A DNA stretch of 64,000 nucleotides from contig NZ_KE384321.1 in NCBI RefSeq assembly GCF_000425165.1, positions 68,235 to 132,234 of the forward strand, in the 5' to 3' direction. The first letter of the stretch is position 1; every line of letters begins with the position of its first letter. This document shows, piece by piece, positions 8,709-18,808 of the stretch. The position numbers and the translations under genes are program-made. The DNA comes from Photobacterium halotolerans DSM 18316 (GTDB lineage Bacteria; Pseudomonadota; Gammaproteobacteria; Enterobacterales; Vibrionaceae). Under the pieces are notes generated by a model. It was not told the DNA's origin. It did not search any database and saw only the letters and a list, made by a program, of their open reading frames with translations.

Positions 8709-9227
8709 TCAGCTCAGCCAGATCCTTGCCAGCAAGCCCGGCGGTGTGGTGATGCCACTGGTGATAAAGGTAACCTTACCATCGCGGACGATAAACACAG
8801 TCGGCGTAAACGCCACCCCCCATTCACGGCCCAGCACATTTTTTTCGTCATTCACATTCTGAAAACCCAGCCCTTTGTTGGCAAAATACTGCTGCAGCTT
8901 TTGATCAGAACCGGACGTCAAAGAAATCCCGACCGTTGGATAATACTGACTCAGCCAGTTGACACTCGGGGTGACAAAGCGGCAGACGCCGCACCAGGTC
9001 GCCCAGAAATACACAATCACAGGCTGCTCTTTACTGAGCACCGCAATATCAACCGCCTCACCCTGTATATCAGGCGCTTTCAGGGTAAAAGGCGTGTCAT
9101 CCGGCACAGACTGACTTCGCCAGAGATCAACCCCCACTGAAACCACCGTCAGCAGCACAGTGAAAAAGAGGATCTCTCTGAGCCACTTTTTCCACTTTCC
9201 CGTGTGCCTTTTGTGCTCTTCACTCAT
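8709..9227 (-). CDS. scsD: Membrane-anchored thioredoxin-like protein, ScsD-like
   Basis: A 172-residue protein with one N-terminal membrane helix (about residues 16-35) and a periplasm-facing thioredoxin fold bearing the redox motif WCGVC in VYFWATWCGVCRFV. The start at 9227 is chosen because a strong GGAGGA precedes it, overlapping the end of scsB; the longer frame is unsupported. With ScsB it belongs to the suppressor-of-copper-sensitivity type of thiol redox relay, where ScsB passes cytoplasmic reducing power outward. Gene order ScsB-ScsD without a ScsC homologue is seen here. Role inferred: reducing periplasmic disulfides or sulfenic acids under copper stress. Confidence 0.8.
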   Translation of the reverse strand: MSEEHKRHTGKWKKWLREILFFTVLLTVVSVGVDLWRSQSVPDDTPFTLKAPDIQGEAVDIAVLSKEQPVIVYFWATWCGVCRFVTPSVNWLSQYYPTVGISLTSGSDQKLQQYFANKGLGFQNVNDEKNVLGREWGVAFTPTVFIVRDGKVTFITSGITTPPGLLARIWLS

Positions 9228-9231
9228 TGAT

Positions 9232-11331
9232 TTATCCTCCCTGAGCCTGTTGAATCGCAAGCATCACATCCTCGCTGGTGTAAATCACAGGTAACGCGAT
9301 ACCCTGAGGGGCACCCGGTCCGTAAACAATATTAAATGGCACACCGAACCTTCCATTGGCCTGCAAATAGGCGGTCACTGCATCGTTAGGAATTGTCCAG
9401 TCTCCCTGCATGCGCACCAGATCGGGTTGCTGAATCGCGTCATAAACCGGTTGCTGCAGCAGGACGCGGACCTTGTTGGCTTTACAGGTGATGCACCAGT
9501 CTGCGGTCACATCCACAAACACAGTTTTCCCCTGCGCAACCTGCTTACCGATGTCAGCAGCAAACAGCGGCTGCCAGCTTGGCTCAGGTGGCAAAGGTGT
9601 CGCCCACTTTTCAGCCGTCAGACTAGCTGTTAGCAGGACAACCGCGCTGATCATCATAAACACGCTGCCCAGCACGCCCACAGGCTTGGCGCCAAACACT
9701 TTGACGGATCGCCAGACAATCAGGCTCATCCCCGCAATGCCTGCCAGCCACAGCGACCAGATCGGCCAGTGTGGGGCCAGCAGCGTCAGCAGCCATAGTG
9801 TTGTCGCCAGCATCATGATCCCGAACAGGACTTTCATTTTGCCCATCCAGACACCCGGCTTAGGTAACCATCGCACCATAAACGGGAACAGCGCAATCGC
9901 CATCCAGGGCAGTGCCATTCCCAGCCCCAGGCCGGTAAAGATCACGGCCAGATTGCCGACACTGCCCGCCAGGGCGAAGGCGACCGCCGTACCGAGAAAT
10001 GGCGCAGAACAGGGCGTGGCAAGAAAGGTGGCAAACATACCTTGCGCATAATGCCCGGCATAACCTTTGCCGCCTTGGGTGCCCAGCCAGGTACTGATGC
10101 CCGACGGCAGGCTGATGGTGAACAGCCCCAGCATATTGGCACCAAACATGAAGGTCACCAGTACCATCACGGCCAGAAAGGCCCCGCTCTGGAACTGTAT
10201 CCCCCAGCCGATAGCCTGTCCGGACAGCTTCAGCGCCACCAGTGCCAGTGCAATCAGCCAGAATGCGCTGATGATCCCGCCGGCTGAGGCCAGAAACTGC
10301 AGGCGGATCTGCTGCTTTTCCTGCTTCTCGGCCGTCAGCACGGTAGAGAGTTTCATGCCCAGCACCGGCAGCACGCACGGCATGATATTGAGGATCAGTC
10401 CGCCCAGCAGCGCCAGGCCGAACATGACCAGTAAGCTGTGGCCTGCCTGAGCGGTAACGATACCGCTTTGCACCTGTAGGCTGTGTTCAGACAACACCGC
10501 ATCATCTGTCACAGTCACAGTAAGCGACTGCTGTTCGAGATCCGGCTGACCGAACCAGCTCGACACGCCTATCTGCGCCGTCAGGGTGCTCCCCTCAATA
10601 CTGATGTCCGGCCGCGAGAAATGGCTGTCTCTGACCGCCTCGGCATCACCATCAATAAACAGATCAGGTTTGACCCAGCCCTGCTCGTTGCTCAAAACTA
10701 CCTGCAGTTTGCTTTGCTCTGCATCCCAGATCGCTGATTTGATCTCAGCCAGCGAAGAGGCTTGCGGCACAGTGCTTAACGCTTGTGCATAGCGGCGCAT
10801 GTCAGTCTCTGAAGGCGTCAGCTCTGAGGGAATAAAAGATAAATCAATCGGATAGTCGGTGATCACACAAACCGTCGAGCACGAAGACAGGCTGAGAGTA
10901 GCCAGCAGAATCACAGGCTGAGAAAAATCCTCCACCCTGATGGTCATCGGAAAAATAACATTCTCAGCATAGCCTATGGTTTCCACACCGAGTACGTCAT
11001 ACCGCTGCGGTACCGGCCACTGCCAGTCCAGTTCGGCAATATTCGCCGAATCCTGCCAGTTGATGCTGGGTACCACGCCCCCTTCACCGGGTGATCGCCA
11101 GTAGGTTTTCCAGCCCGGCTGCAAGCGCACTTCCAGATAACCGGCTACTGTCCCTGCAACAGCATCTGTCTGTCCGGTTAACACAAAGCGTGTTTCAACC
11201 GGCGGATGATTGGGGTCGCTCAGCCAGCCCGTGCTGACAACTGATGCCTGGGCCACAGACATAAATAACAGGCACAGCCATAACCCGCTGCTGGTCAGCC
11301 ATTTGATGGTCAATCGTAAATTCTTTTGCAT
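9232..11331 (-). CDS. scsB: Thiol:disulfide interchange protein of the DsbD/ScsB family
   Basis: A 699-residue three-part protein. It has a signal peptide (about 1-28, ending SVAQA), an N-terminal periplasmic immunoglobulin-like domain (to about 290) with the family segment PGWKTYWRSPGEGG, and a central eight-helix membrane domain starting GLALLGGLILNIMPCVLPVLG, whose NIMPC Cys is the conserved membrane redox residue. A C-terminal thioredoxin domain carries ADWCITCK. The start at 11331 follows AGGAAAG; the open frame has 26 extra codons without support. It transfers electrons from cytoplasmic thioredoxin to periplasmic partners, here most likely the adjoining ScsD. It is 4 bases from scsD, with a shared operon upstream. 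Confidence 0.9.
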   Translation of the reverse strand: MQKNLRLTIKWLTSSGLWLCLLFMSVAQASVVSTGWLSDPNHPPVETRFVLTGQTDAVAGTVAGYLEVRLQPGWKTYWRSPGEGGVVPSINWQDSANIAELDWQWPVPQRYDVLGVETIGYAENVIFPMTIRVEDFSQPVILLATLSLSSCSTVCVITDYPIDLSFIPSELTPSETDMRRYAQALSTVPQASSLAEIKSAIWDAEQSKLQVVLSNEQGWVKPDLFIDGDAEAVRDSHFSRPDISIEGSTLTAQIGVSSWFGQPDLEQQSLTVTVTDDAVLSEHSLQVQSGIVTAQAGHSLLVMFGLALLGGLILNIMPCVLPVLGMKLSTVLTAEKQEKQQIRLQFLASAGGIISAFWLIALALVALKLSGQAIGWGIQFQSGAFLAVMVLVTFMFGANMLGLFTISLPSGISTWLGTQGGKGYAGHYAQGMFATFLATPCSAPFLGTAVAFALAGSVGNLAVIFTGLGLGMALPWMAIALFPFMVRWLPKPGVWMGKMKVLFGIMMLATTLWLLTLLAPHWPIWSLWLAGIAGMSLIVWRSVKVFGAKPVGVLGSVFMMISAVVLLTASLTAEKWATPLPPEPSWQPLFAADIGKQVAQGKTVFVDVTADWCITCKANKVRVLLQQPVYDAIQQPDLVRMQGDWTIPNDAVTAYLQANGRFGVPFNIVYGPGAPQGIALPVIYTSEDVMLAIQQAQGG

Positions 11332-11390
11332 TGTCTTTCCTAAGTAATAAACACACAGATTTTTTGGCATCACGCCAGATGCTATGTGTG

Positions 11391-11771
11391 TTATTCCCGG
11401 AAAATACAAAGCGTTAAATGAATGCGCCTTTTAGGGACTTTAGGCTCACGAGACGGAGGCGGAGAGAGACAGCCCGCACCGAGCAGGCCTGCAAGCAACA
11501 GTGTCAGTAGCAGAATGGGGATCAGAAAGAGCGTATCAAGCTGCTGATATTTCACCTGTAGCAGTTGTTCCGACAAATCACACTCAGAGGAATCTGCCGA
11601 CGCTTGAGGCTCAGCCCGTTCACTGGCAGAGAAGATTTGCACAGCCTCGACAGACTGACTCGGACAGAGCGCCAGCAGAGCCGTGTTTTTCGACAGACAC
11701 ACGAACACCACCCAGACCGTTAACAGTAGCGCCCAGTGTGCTAAGGAATGTCGTCGCAAGAAATGCTGCAT
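11391..11771 (-). CDS. Small membrane protein at the head of the scs operon
   Basis: A 126-residue protein with a first hydrophobic helix (about 12-32), a polar loop containing CDLSEQLLQ, and a second helix (about 78-100, FLIPILLLTLLLAGLLGAGC). A short basic tail ends in KRRIHLTLCIFRE. The family is not named here. Proteins with this layout and a similar RRxHLxLCxFRE tail recur, to my recollection, beside ScsB genes, so it is probably a genuine scs-operon partner. It contains several Cys. It lies 59 bases upstream of scsB in the same direction. Function unknown; a metal or redox role is only inferred from context. Confidence 0.6.
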   Translation of the reverse strand: MQHFLRRHSLAHWALLLTVWVVFVCLSKNTALLALCPSQSVEAVQIFSASERAEPQASADSSECDLSEQLLQVKYQQLDTLFLIPILLLTLLLAGLLGAGCLSPPPSREPKVPKRRIHLTLCIFRE

Positions 11772-11908
11772 GATTGGCTGTCTGTCTCGTACCCTGATCC
11801 GTAATTATGAGATGCGCTGACTTAGGTTTCAGCATCATCCACAGGAAAGTACCACGAAATAACGCCAGGGTAACCCACAGAGTGTTACCAGGCATGTCCG
11901 GCTGCTGC

Positions 11909-12298
11909 TTACATCGCCATATGGCCCATTCCGCTCTCTTCTTTCGGGTTATTGCCGTATTCATTCGGACCGGGCTGGCCCTCTCTGGCAAAGAAAAAGA
12001 GCAGAATAACGAAACCCAAGACCGGGATCAGACTCAGCAACATCCACCAGCCTGATTTGCCGATGTCATGCAGGCGCCGCACCCCTACCGCAACCGAAGG
12101 GATCAGTACCGCCAGCGAATACACACCGCCCAGTAAGCCTGTCCCCTCGCCAGTGCCCGGCGTATTGAGCAAATTATCTGCTATGCCCAGCGCCAGAGTA
12201 ATGACCAGGTTGATCAAAAAGAAATACCAGTACTCCTGTCGCTGCGCGCGACCTGAAAACACCGCGTACTTTCTGAGTGCGTATAAATACCAGTTCAT
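11909..12298 (-). CDS. DUF805 inner-membrane protein
   Basis: A 129-residue DUF805 protein (E. coli YhaH/YhaI type). It has the typical opening NWYLYALRKYAVFSGRAQRQEYWYFFL, an internal RRLHDIGKSGWW motif before the last helices, and a hydrophilic end. About four membrane helices are apparent. The start is placed at the second of two near-adjacent ATGs (12304 or 12298). The tail MGHMAM is Met/His-containing, which is unusual for the family and may reflect the copper-rich neighbourhood or be chance. Function of DUF805 is not established. Confidence 0.85.
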   Translation of the reverse strand: MNWYLYALRKYAVFSGRAQRQEYWYFFLINLVITLALGIADNLLNTPGTGEGTGLLGGVYSLAVLIPSVAVGVRRLHDIGKSGWWMLLSLIPVLGFVILLFFFAREGQPGPNEYGNNPKEESGMGHMAM

Positions 12299-12579
12299 GC
12301 TCAATCCCTTAGGTTGAAGGCTGTCAGGTAAATTTCTGCAGGTGACCAGGGTCAGTTACACTCAAGTATAGAGTCAGATCACAAAATTATAGTTTTTCTC
12401 TTCTGATAATAAGGAAAGCGATAGGGTTCACACCTGTTAACAGAAGTACCGCCAGGCAGCAAAAGCTGAGATCAAGCGCAAAGTCTGTTTGCTGTTACGC
12501 GCTACACTCAAAGTATCTTCATGATTCATAAATAAAAGCATCAGACTCCTCAACTATTCGCCTACGAGCAAGGGCAACT

Positions 12580-15396
12580 ATGACGGACAACTACCAGCAA
12601 CTGCTCCAACAGCTTGGCACCCTACTTGATGCCGAGCAGATCATCACAGATGAAGCCAAGCGCCTTGCCTATGGCACCGATGCCAGCTTCTACCGCCTGA
12701 TCCCAAAGATAGTGCTTCGCCTGCACAATCAGAATGAAGTCATTGAGGTTATTCGCGCCTGTGCTGAACTGAGCATTCCCTACACCTACCGTGCAGCAGG
12801 CACCAGCTTGTCGGGACAGGCAGTCTCTGATTCGGTACTGATCACCCTCAGCGATCAGTGGCGAGGCCATCACATTGAAGATGACGGGCTGAAAATTACC
12901 CTGCAACCCGGTGTTATCGGCGCGGATGCTAACCGCTATCTGGCCCCTTACGGACGCAAGATCGGGCCGGATCCCGCTTCGATCAACACCTGTAAAATTG
13001 GCGGGATCGCGGCCAACAATGCCAGCGGTATGTGCTGCGGTACGGCGCAGAACTCCTATCGCACCGTAGACGGTATGACGGTTGTCCTGACCGATGGCAC
13101 GGTACTGAACACCCGCGATGAAGAGAGTAAAGCCGCCTTTCGCCGCAGCCATGCCTCATTGCTCCGCGATTTGTCTGAACTGAAAAAAGACGTCGACACT
13201 CACCCGGCTCTGAAAGAAAAAATTCAGCATAAATACCGGCTGAAAAACACCACAGGTTACGCGCTGAATGCACTGACCGATTTCAGTGATCCTATTGATA
13301 TTCTTGAACACCTGATGATCGGCTCGGAAGGCACGCTGGGCTTTATCGCCGACATTACCTACAAGACGGTTATCGAGCACCCTCACAAAGCTTCTGCTTT
13401 ACTGGTTTTCAGCAATATCGAGCACGCGAGCGAAGCGACCTCAGTGCTTGCCACTACCCCTGTCTCCGCCGTCGAAATGATGGACGGCCGCGCGATGCGC
13501 TCTGTTGCCGATAAAGCCGGTATGCCCGATTTTATCGCCCATCTGGATCTGGAAGCCGCCGCCTTGCTGGTTGAAAGCCGGGCAGGTACGCACGACGAAC
13601 TGCTCAGTCAGTGCGACACCATCATGGCCAGTTTGTCGGCGTTTACCGTCATCGAATCTGTGCCCTTCACCTCTGAGCCGGCCACTGTCAATACCCTGTG
13701 GGCGATCCGCAAAGGTATGTTCCCCGCCGTGGGAGCAGTACGGGAAACCGGCACCACTGTCATCATTGAAGATGTCGCTTTCCCTGTTGCAGATCTGGCT
13801 AAAGGTGTTCGTGATTTACAGGCCTTATTTGCGCAGTTCCGGTATCACGAAGCCATCATTTTCGGCCATGCGCTGGAAGGTAACCTGCACTTTGTGTTCA
13901 CCCAGGGGTTTGATGCTCAGAGTGAAATCGACCGTTACGGTGCCTTTATGGATGCTGTCGCCGAGTTGGTGGCCGTCAAATATCAGGGCTCGCTGAAAGC
14001 CGAACATGGCACCGGCCGCAACATGGCACCTTACGTCGAGCTGGAATGGGGCCAAAAAGGCTACCAGCTGATGCAGCGCATCAAGCGGCTGTTCGATCCG
14101 CAAGGGCTGCTGAATCCCGGGGTGATCATCAATGACGATCCGCATGCCCATATTCGCCACCTGAAACCCATGCCTGCGGCCGACGATCTGGTGGATCGCT
14201 GCATTGAATGCGGCTTTTGCGAACCTGTCTGTCCGTCGCGGACGCTGTCTTTATCCCCGCGCCAGCGCATTGTGTTATACCGTGAGCTACAGCATCGCCG
14301 TCGCAGCGGTCACACCGCCGGCGCAAAAGCGCTGGAAGCTGTCTTTCAGTATCAGGGCATTGATACCTGTGCGGCCACAGGGCTGTGTGCCGAGCGCTGC
14401 CCGGTGGGCATTAACACAGGGGATCTGATCAAAAAACTGCGTACCGACAAGTATCAGCGCTTTGCGCCGATTGCTCGCTGGACCGCGGATCACTTCGCCA
14501 CCACGACCCGCTTAGTGAAAACCGGTCTGGGTGTGGCGCAGTCTGCCCAGTCTCTGCTGGGTGAGCGCCGAATGACAGCGATCAGCCACACTGCCAGACG
14601 CTGGAGCCACAACAGCACACCGCAATGGCTGCCAGAGTTGCCGACAGTCAACCGCCATCAGTTAACTGAAACCGGCAGCAGCCCGGTACACGGCGAGAAA
14701 AAAGTGGTGTACCTGCCTTCCTGTGCCAGCCGCACTATGGGGCAGCAGCCAGATAATCCCGACCAGCGCCCGCTCACAGAAGTGACAATGTCACTGATTA
14801 CCAAGGCAGGGTTTGATGTTGTTATCCCTCCGGCCGTCAACGAGCTCTGCTGTGGTATGCCCTACGACAGCAAAGGGATGACAGAGCCTGCGGCGCAAAA
14901 AAGCCAGCAGCTGGAAGACGCGCTCTGGCAGGCCAGTGAACAGGGCAAATACCCGATTTTGATTGATGCCAGCCCCTGCGCCAAACGCAGCGTGGAAAGT
15001 TTCAGCCGGCTGATGAATATTGTCGAGCCTGTTGGCCTGGTGCTGCATTACCTGCTGCCTCACCTGGAGCTGAAACGCCAGCATGACACTGTGATGCTGC
15101 ATATCACGTGCAGCAGCCGCAAAATGGGGCTAGAAGATGACATGCTGGAACTGGCCAGAGCCTGTGTCAGCACTGTGATCGTGCCGGAGCACATTCAGTG
15201 CTGTGGCTGGGCGGGCGATAAAGGATTTAGTGTCCCTGAGCTGAATGCTGCCTCGCTGGAACCCTTGAAAGCTCAGGTTCCGCCAGACTGCCGGCGTGGT
15301 TTCAGCAACAGCCGTACCTGCGAAATCGGCCTCTCGCACCACAGTGGCATACCTTATCAATCTATTTTATATCTGGTAGATGAAGTGGCCCGTTAG
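12580..15396 (+). CDS. FAD/Fe-S D-2-hydroxyacid (D-lactate type) dehydrogenase
   Basis: A 938-residue fusion enzyme. An N-terminal FAD-binding (PCMH) domain comes first (about 35-250), with YRAAGTSLSGQA and KIGGIAANNASGMCCG. A FAD-oxidase C-terminal domain follows, with GHALEGNLHFVF and the catalytic-site region EHGTGRNMAPYVELEWG. Then come two 4Fe-4S motifs (CIECGFCEPVCP near 545 and CAATGLCAERCPVG near 605) and a C-terminal pair of CCG domains (CCGMPYDSKG, CCGWAGDKG). This architecture matches the quinone-linked Dld-II / YdiJ-like group, which oxidises D-lactate or D-2-hydroxyglutarate at the membrane. Substrate choice cannot be decided from sequence. Start supported by AAGGGC upstream. It appears monocistronic, with no lactate permease adjacent. 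Confidence 0.88.
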   Translation: MTDNYQQLLQQLGTLLDAEQIITDEAKRLAYGTDASFYRLIPKIVLRLHNQNEVIEVIRACAELSIPYTYRAAGTSLSGQAVSDSVLITLSDQWRGHHIEDDGLKITLQPGVIGADANRYLAPYGRKIGPDPASINTCKIGGIAANNASGMCCGTAQNSYRTVDGMTVVLTDGTVLNTRDEESKAAFRRSHASLLRDLSELKKDVDTHPALKEKIQHKYRLKNTTGYALNALTDFSDPIDILEHLMIGSEGTLGFIADITYKTVIEHPHKASALLVFSNIEHASEATSVLATTPVSAVEMMDGRAMRSVADKAGMPDFIAHLDLEAAALLVESRAGTHDELLSQCDTIMASLSAFTVIESVPFTSEPATVNTLWAIRKGMFPAVGAVRETGTTVIIEDVAFPVADLAKGVRDLQALFAQFRYHEAIIFGHALEGNLHFVFTQGFDAQSEIDRYGAFMDAVAELVAVKYQGSLKAEHGTGRNMAPYVELEWGQKGYQLMQRIKRLFDPQGLLNPGVIINDDPHAHIRHLKPMPAADDLVDRCIECGFCEPVCPSRTLSLSPRQRIVLYRELQHRRRSGHTAGAKALEAVFQYQGIDTCAATGLCAERCPVGINTGDLIKKLRTDKYQRFAPIARWTADHFATTTRLVKTGLGVAQSAQSLLGERRMTAISHTARRWSHNSTPQWLPELPTVNRHQLTETGSSPVHGEKKVVYLPSCASRTMGQQPDNPDQRPLTEVTMSLITKAGFDVVIPPAVNELCCGMPYDSKGMTEPAAQKSQQLEDALWQASEQGKYPILIDASPCAKRSVESFSRLMNIVEPVGLVLHYLLPHLELKRQHDTVMLHITCSSRKMGLEDDMLELARACVSTVIVPEHIQCCGWAGDKGFSVPELNAASLEPLKAQVPPDCRRGFSNSRTCEIGLSHHSGIPYQSILYLVDEVAR

Positions 15397-15561
15397 CGCA
15401 CACCCTTAGTACACAAAGGGTGAGTGCACAATGAGTCACAGGCCAGCCACTACACTGGCCTGCAATATTGTTATCTCGCGCCCAGATCTCAGCATTAAGA
15501 CAGTAAAAGCCAGCCGCTGACACTACTATAAAAAAGCCTTTAGGTCTTACACAGTACGAAA

Positions 15562-15592
15562 AAACCCGCCAGTAATTTTACTTGGCGGGTTT
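15562..15592. terminator. Bidirectional rho-independent terminator
   Basis: AAACCCGCCA (15562-15571) pairs perfectly with TGGCGGGTTT (15583-15592) around an 11-base loop. T-rich sequence follows on the plus side and a T run lies on the minus side. It sits between the convergent dehydrogenase and chemoreceptor genes and can serve both. Confidence 0.85.
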
Positions 15593-15636
15593 CTTATTTT
15601 CATTTAATTTCAATATCTTGCGTTATTTTCGCATTT

Positions 15637-17301
15637 TTAGCTGGCCTTAATACTGTAACCGTCATTCGCGTTAGCGACCTGAAAAAAGCTGACCTGCTCA
15701 ACCACTTCCTGGCTGACACGGTGCATGCCATCGCTGCATTGTACCGTTTCAGAAGCAATAGATGAGGTCTTATCCGACAGCGCCTGCACCGTATGAATAT
15801 TCTGGCTGATATCAGCAGCCACCGCGCTCTGCTCTTCCGCTGCCGTCGCAATCTGCTGGGTCTGCTCATTGACCTGATTGATCATGTTCATGATGTCTGC
15901 CAGTAACTGATTGGTTTCAGACATCCTCGCTTCGGCCTGATCGGCCTCTGTGGTGCTGTCTGCCATCATGTCCACCGCGCTGCTGCAGGCTTGTTGCAGC
16001 TGAGCCAGCATCTGCTCAATTTCATTGACAGAAGATTGTGAGCGCTGCGCCAGGCCGCGCACTTCATCGGCCACCACGGCAAAGCCTCGTCCCTGCTCAC
16101 CGGCACGGGCTGCTTCAATCGCCGCGTTCAGGGCCAGCAGATTGGTCTGTTCGGCAATACCGCGTATCACTTCCAGAATACTTTCAATTTTACGGGATTC
16201 GCCGTGCAGCTCGTTAACAACGCCGGAGGTATCTTGCAGGGTGGCAACCAGCCGCTGAACCACCGACTGGGTGTGCTCAGAAGATTCAATGCCCCTTTCC
16301 GCCAGCTCCATCATCTGATCGGATGCTCTGGCTGAATCAGAGGTATTGACCGCAATACTCTTACTGGTTGTCGAAAGCTCTTCAATCGCCGTTACGGCCT
16401 GAATGGTATGCTCTGATACCTCACCCGCCGCAACCTGAATATTGTTATTGGCATCTTGTAAAATACGGCTGTTCTCGGTCACCAGTGTGCTGGAACGCAC
16501 TATACCTGCAACTGTACTGTTCAGACGGTTGACTGTGCTGTCAATCGCGCTGCTCAGCTGGGCCACTTCGTCTGTCCCTTTCACATTAGACAATACATCC
16601 AGATGACCGCTGGCCAGGGCTTCTGCCGTTGCTTTCACCCGGCTGATACCGCCAACCAGACCTCGCGCAATCCAGTGACTCAGCACAAACGCAATCAGTA
16701 CCGCCAGGATAATTGAGACATAAAAAACGGTATTGGCGGTTTTAATCGACTGCAAGGTATCCTGATTGGCCTGAATCGCCATCTGCGCGCTGGCCTGCTG
16801 AATTTTATCGAACTGCTGGTTCAGGGCCTGATAGCTGTCAACAAATGCCCGGAACACCGGATAAGGTGCCTGATGGTCAGGTGCGGACTCCATGTCCGAC
16901 ACAAACTGATGCGTATTGGCCTGATAGGTCGACAATTTTTGCTCAAAGTCCGCCAGCAGTTGAGGATCACCGTTGTAGTCTTTCTTAAGCTCTTTTACCA
17001 ATTCTGGGGTGATCGCGCTGTTTTTATCGACAATCGCATTAAATTCAGGCACTTGTTCATACAAACCCAGAAGATACACCACCTGCAGACCCCGCACGTT
17101 ACCGATAATATCGGCTTGCGCCTGGCGAATCTGGCTGATCAATTGCGATACTTTGTAGTTATGCTGGTAAAACTCACTGAAATTGCTGCCAATGCGGTCA
17201 TTGGCTGATTTAATGAATAACATTGCAATCACGAACATCAGTGAGACTGCACCACCTAAAACCAGAATTTTATTGCGGATAGAGAAATGACTAAGCTGCA
17301 T
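15637..17301 (-). CDS. Methyl-accepting chemotaxis protein
   Basis: A 554-residue chemoreceptor. It has TM1 at about residues 9-29 ([19 protein letters not shown]), a helical periplasmic sensor of about 170 residues, TM2 around 192-212 ([19 protein letters not shown]), HAMP, and the cytoplasmic coiled coil. The hairpin tip is the canonical [20 protein letters not shown], followed by [18 protein letters not shown]. No C-terminal CheR/CheB pentapeptide is present (it ends [11 protein letters not shown]). The start at 17301 puts TM1 next to the N terminus; a GTG at 17343 is the upstream alternative and neither has a strong ribosome site. The ligand is unknown: the periplasmic helical bundle gives no specificity clue. 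Confidence 0.93.
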   Translation of the reverse strand: MQLSHFSIRNKILVLGGAVSLMFVIAMLFIKSANDRIGSNFSEFYQHNYKVSQLISQIRQAQADIIGNVRGLQVVYLLGLYEQVPEFNAIVDKNSAITPELVKELKKDYNGDPQLLADFEQKLSTYQANTHQFVSDMESAPDHQAPYPVFRAFVDSYQALNQQFDKIQQASAQMAIQANQDTLQSIKTANTVFYVSIILAVLIAFVLSHWIARGLVGGISRVKATAEALASGHLDVLSNVKGTDEVAQLSSAIDSTVNRLNSTVAGIVRSSTLVTENSRILQDANNNIQVAAGEVSEHTIQAVTAIEELSTTSKSIAVNTSDSARASDQMMELAERGIESSEHTQSVVQRLVATLQDTSGVVNELHGESRKIESILEVIRGIAEQTNLLALNAAIEAARAGEQGRGFAVVADEVRGLAQRSQSSVNEIEQMLAQLQQACSSAVDMMADSTTEADQAEARMSETNQLLADIMNMINQVNEQTQQIATAAEEQSAVAADISQNIHTVQALSDKTSSIASETVQCSDGMHRVSQEVVEQVSFFQVANANDGYSIKAS

Positions 17302-17525
17302 TGACGCGCCCCAAACAACGATTTGATGTAATTTTGTCCTCACTATTCACAAAAAGAAAAATAAAGGCAAATAAATGCCACAAGGGAATGACAGAATGCC
17401 ACTCGAGCTCAAATTTTTGCATAAATAATACAAATATATTTAATTCTGACTTGCAAGTCAGCAAAAGCCCTGCCTGAAAAATTTCGTGCTCCGAAGAATA
17501 AATATTCACTGTTCAGGCAAAGAAA

Positions 17526-17546
17526 AAGCCGCAGCTTCTGCGGCTT
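17526..17546. terminator. Hairpin terminator after the PEP-CTERM gene
   Basis: AAGCCGCAG (17526-17534) pairs with CTGCGGCTT (17538-17546) around a CTT loop. Read on the minus strand the stem is followed by a T-rich tract, 13 bases past the stop of the PEP-CTERM gene. Confidence 0.75.
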
Positions 17547-17558
17547 CATTCGCTTGGG

Positions 17559-18347
17559 TTATGAGCTGAGATTCTGCCGTTTACGGCGACGTATCATGGC
17601 AATGCCGGCCAGCGCCGCCCCCAGAATGGCGACACTGGCAGGTTCTGGTACCGGTACTTCAGTCAGTGCAGAGATATTGGCCTGAATGAAAGCCTGATTG
17701 GTGCTTTGCTCAACGGTTTCAAACCGATCAGCAAATAGGCCGTTGACCAGAAAACCCTGAATGTTCACCGTATACATGATGCCGTTAACGGTAGTGACAT
17801 CCGTGAACTGCGAGGTGGATACCGTAATGATGTCCGCACAGCCGTTCACGTTCACCCCAACGCCATTCGCTTCCCCGTTCGCGCAGGGATCCGCGCTATT
17901 GCTGGTCTCGTTATGGGTAAAGTTAAACACAAACTGCACATCAACCGGCGTTCCGCCGTCAATAGACACGGTTGTGCTCAGCTGCAAATCGACACTTTGC
18001 AGACTGGCCCCGGTGCTCAGAATGACATTATTTAAATGGGTAAAAGTCCCCAGCTGAAAATCATCGCTGGTGCCGGTATCTGTATCAAACGTGGTGTCGA
18101 AGCTGGCTGCAGAGGCAAAATCATAGCCGCTCTGCGGACCCGAAGACGGCGATGGCAGCCCCCAGCGTAACATAGGGTTATCCGTCGCATTGCCGATCGT
18201 CACTGGCTGGCCACTGCCAGAATCCGCCACGGCGTTAACCCAGGAACCCGTAAATGCGCCAAACTCCACAGTGACTAATGCGGCATTAACATGAGCACTG
18301 GCCAGCATCGCCAGGCTGAACATCGTTATTTTTGTCACAGGTTTCAT
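17559..18347 (-). CDS. Exported PEP-CTERM sorting-signal protein
   Basis: A 262-residue secreted protein. The start at 18347 (after a GGGGGTG stretch) is chosen because it opens into a signal peptide (KITMFSLAMLASAHVNA); the open frame runs 104 codons further upstream without features. The body is Ser/Thr/Asp/Asn-rich, beta-type and without recognised catalytic motifs. It has two Cys pairs around DPCANGEANG and NGCADI. The C terminus is a textbook PEP-CTERM signal: VPEPASVAILGAALAGIAMI followed by RRRKRQ. Such tails are processed by an exosortase, usually for biofilm or matrix proteins. No exosortase is in this window. Confidence 0.85.
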   Translation of the reverse strand: MKPVTKITMFSLAMLASAHVNAALVTVEFGAFTGSWVNAVADSGSGQPVTIGNATDNPMLRWGLPSPSSGPQSGYDFASAASFDTTFDTDTGTSDDFQLGTFTHLNNVILSTGASLQSVDLQLSTTVSIDGGTPVDVQFVFNFTHNETSNSADPCANGEANGVGVNVNGCADIITVSTSQFTDVTTVNGIMYTVNIQGFLVNGLFADRFETVEQSTNQAFIQANISALTEVPVPEPASVAILGAALAGIAMIRRRKRQNLSS

Positions 18348-18808
18348 TACACACCCCCAACCCAACTTTATTGTCGTTTTTGTGTTCGTGCAGGAGTGTT
18401 TCAAGTTCTGTGCCATCGCAGCCTGAACAAAAGACAGCGCAGTCAGCAAAGCCGGACATTTCAGAAAATTATCGCAATAAATCAAGGCTATAACGCTAAC
18501 AAAGCTGTATGGGGATTTTTCGGCTAATGTTGCGTTTTTTTCTGACTTGCTTGCCCAGAACCCTTGACGTCTTGCTGTGTAAAAAAAGGTGACACCGGAA
18601 TACCTGCCCCCTGAATCCACCATGGCAGAGCCGCGGCTCAAGTGAGAAATGCCTTCCATAATTCATCATGCAGTCAGGCATTGTTTATACCTGATGAGTA
18701 TCATTGATGGCCTTTCATCAATCTAAGATTTCATATTTGCGCCGATTTTTGATGTATATCAGCCACTTAGTTTCATCTTCATAGAGTGTTCAATAAACTG
18801 CAACAAAC
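18348..18808. other. Intergenic region between divergent PEP-CTERM and pstS genes
   Basis: About 460 bases with no supported gene upstream of the PHO box. It must contain the promoter of the minus-strand PEP-CTERM gene. A short open frame (18496-18681, minus) lacks a ribosome site and protein-like composition and is not called. Confidence 0.5.
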
